Position numbers and translations under genes: made by a program
Shown here: positions 6,305 to 6,305 of the stretch, one piece after another
How positions within the stretch are numbered: position 1 is the first letter of the stretch
Layout of the letters: each line of letters opens with the position of its first letter
The notes under the pieces: model-generated
Databases searched by the model: none
What the model saw: only the letters and a program-made list of their open reading frames with translations
What the model was told of the DNA's origin: nothing
Source: Betaproteobacteria bacterium
GTDB taxonomy: Bacteria; Pseudomonadota; Gammaproteobacteria; Burkholderiales; Burkholderiaceae_E
DNA: 6,305 nt
Direction of reading: 5' to 3'
Assembly (NCBI GenBank): GCA_009922405.1
Contig: RFVZ01000149.1
Coordinates: forward strand, 1 to 6,305

Positions 6305-6305
6305 C

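Overview
The window looks like chromosomal DNA of a betaproteobacterium, most likely Burkholderiales or a relative. The evidence is gene order: a large CCG-domain oxidoreductase, a HIT protein, a DUF971 protein, ubiE, a Tim44-like membrane protein and ubiJ in a row is an arrangement I know from that group. The moderately high G+C (roughly 60% by eye) and the Burkholderiales-like HIT and UbiE sequences agree. No mobile element, phage, CRISPR, tRNA or rRNA signal was seen, and no gene appears broken.

All seven genes lie on the minus strand, so transcription runs from high to low coordinates. The right edge (6304 to 5783) holds the C-terminal 173 residues of the oxidoreductase. Then come the HIT protein (5771-5289), the DUF971 protein (5277-4792), ubiE (4792-4043), a 100 bp gap with short direct repeats, the Tim44-like protein (3942-2956), ubiJ (2959-2255) and a P-type cation ATPase (2238 to beyond the left edge). 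Gaps are 11, 11, -1, 100, -4 and 16 bp, which suggests one or two polycistronic units, the only plausible internal promoter site being the gap before the Tim44-like gene. No stretch over 300 bp lacks a gene.

Functionally the centre is ubiquinone synthesis. UbiE carries out the C-methylation step, and UbiJ is the lipid-binding accessory protein of the soluble Ubi complex. The DUF971 protein, the Tim44-like protein and the HIT protein have no settled role in this pathway. Their tight coupling to ubiE and ubiJ is the main unexplained biology here. The ATPase follows ubiJ directly, in the place where ubiB is often found.

I do not see a clearly new system. The points most worth a second look are the absence of ubiB next to ubiJ, the Tim44-like protein coupled to ubiJ and its topology, a Gln at the M4 ion-site position of the ATPase, in-frame 9-bp tandem repeats in two genes, and 14-bp spaced repeats in the only real intergenic gap.
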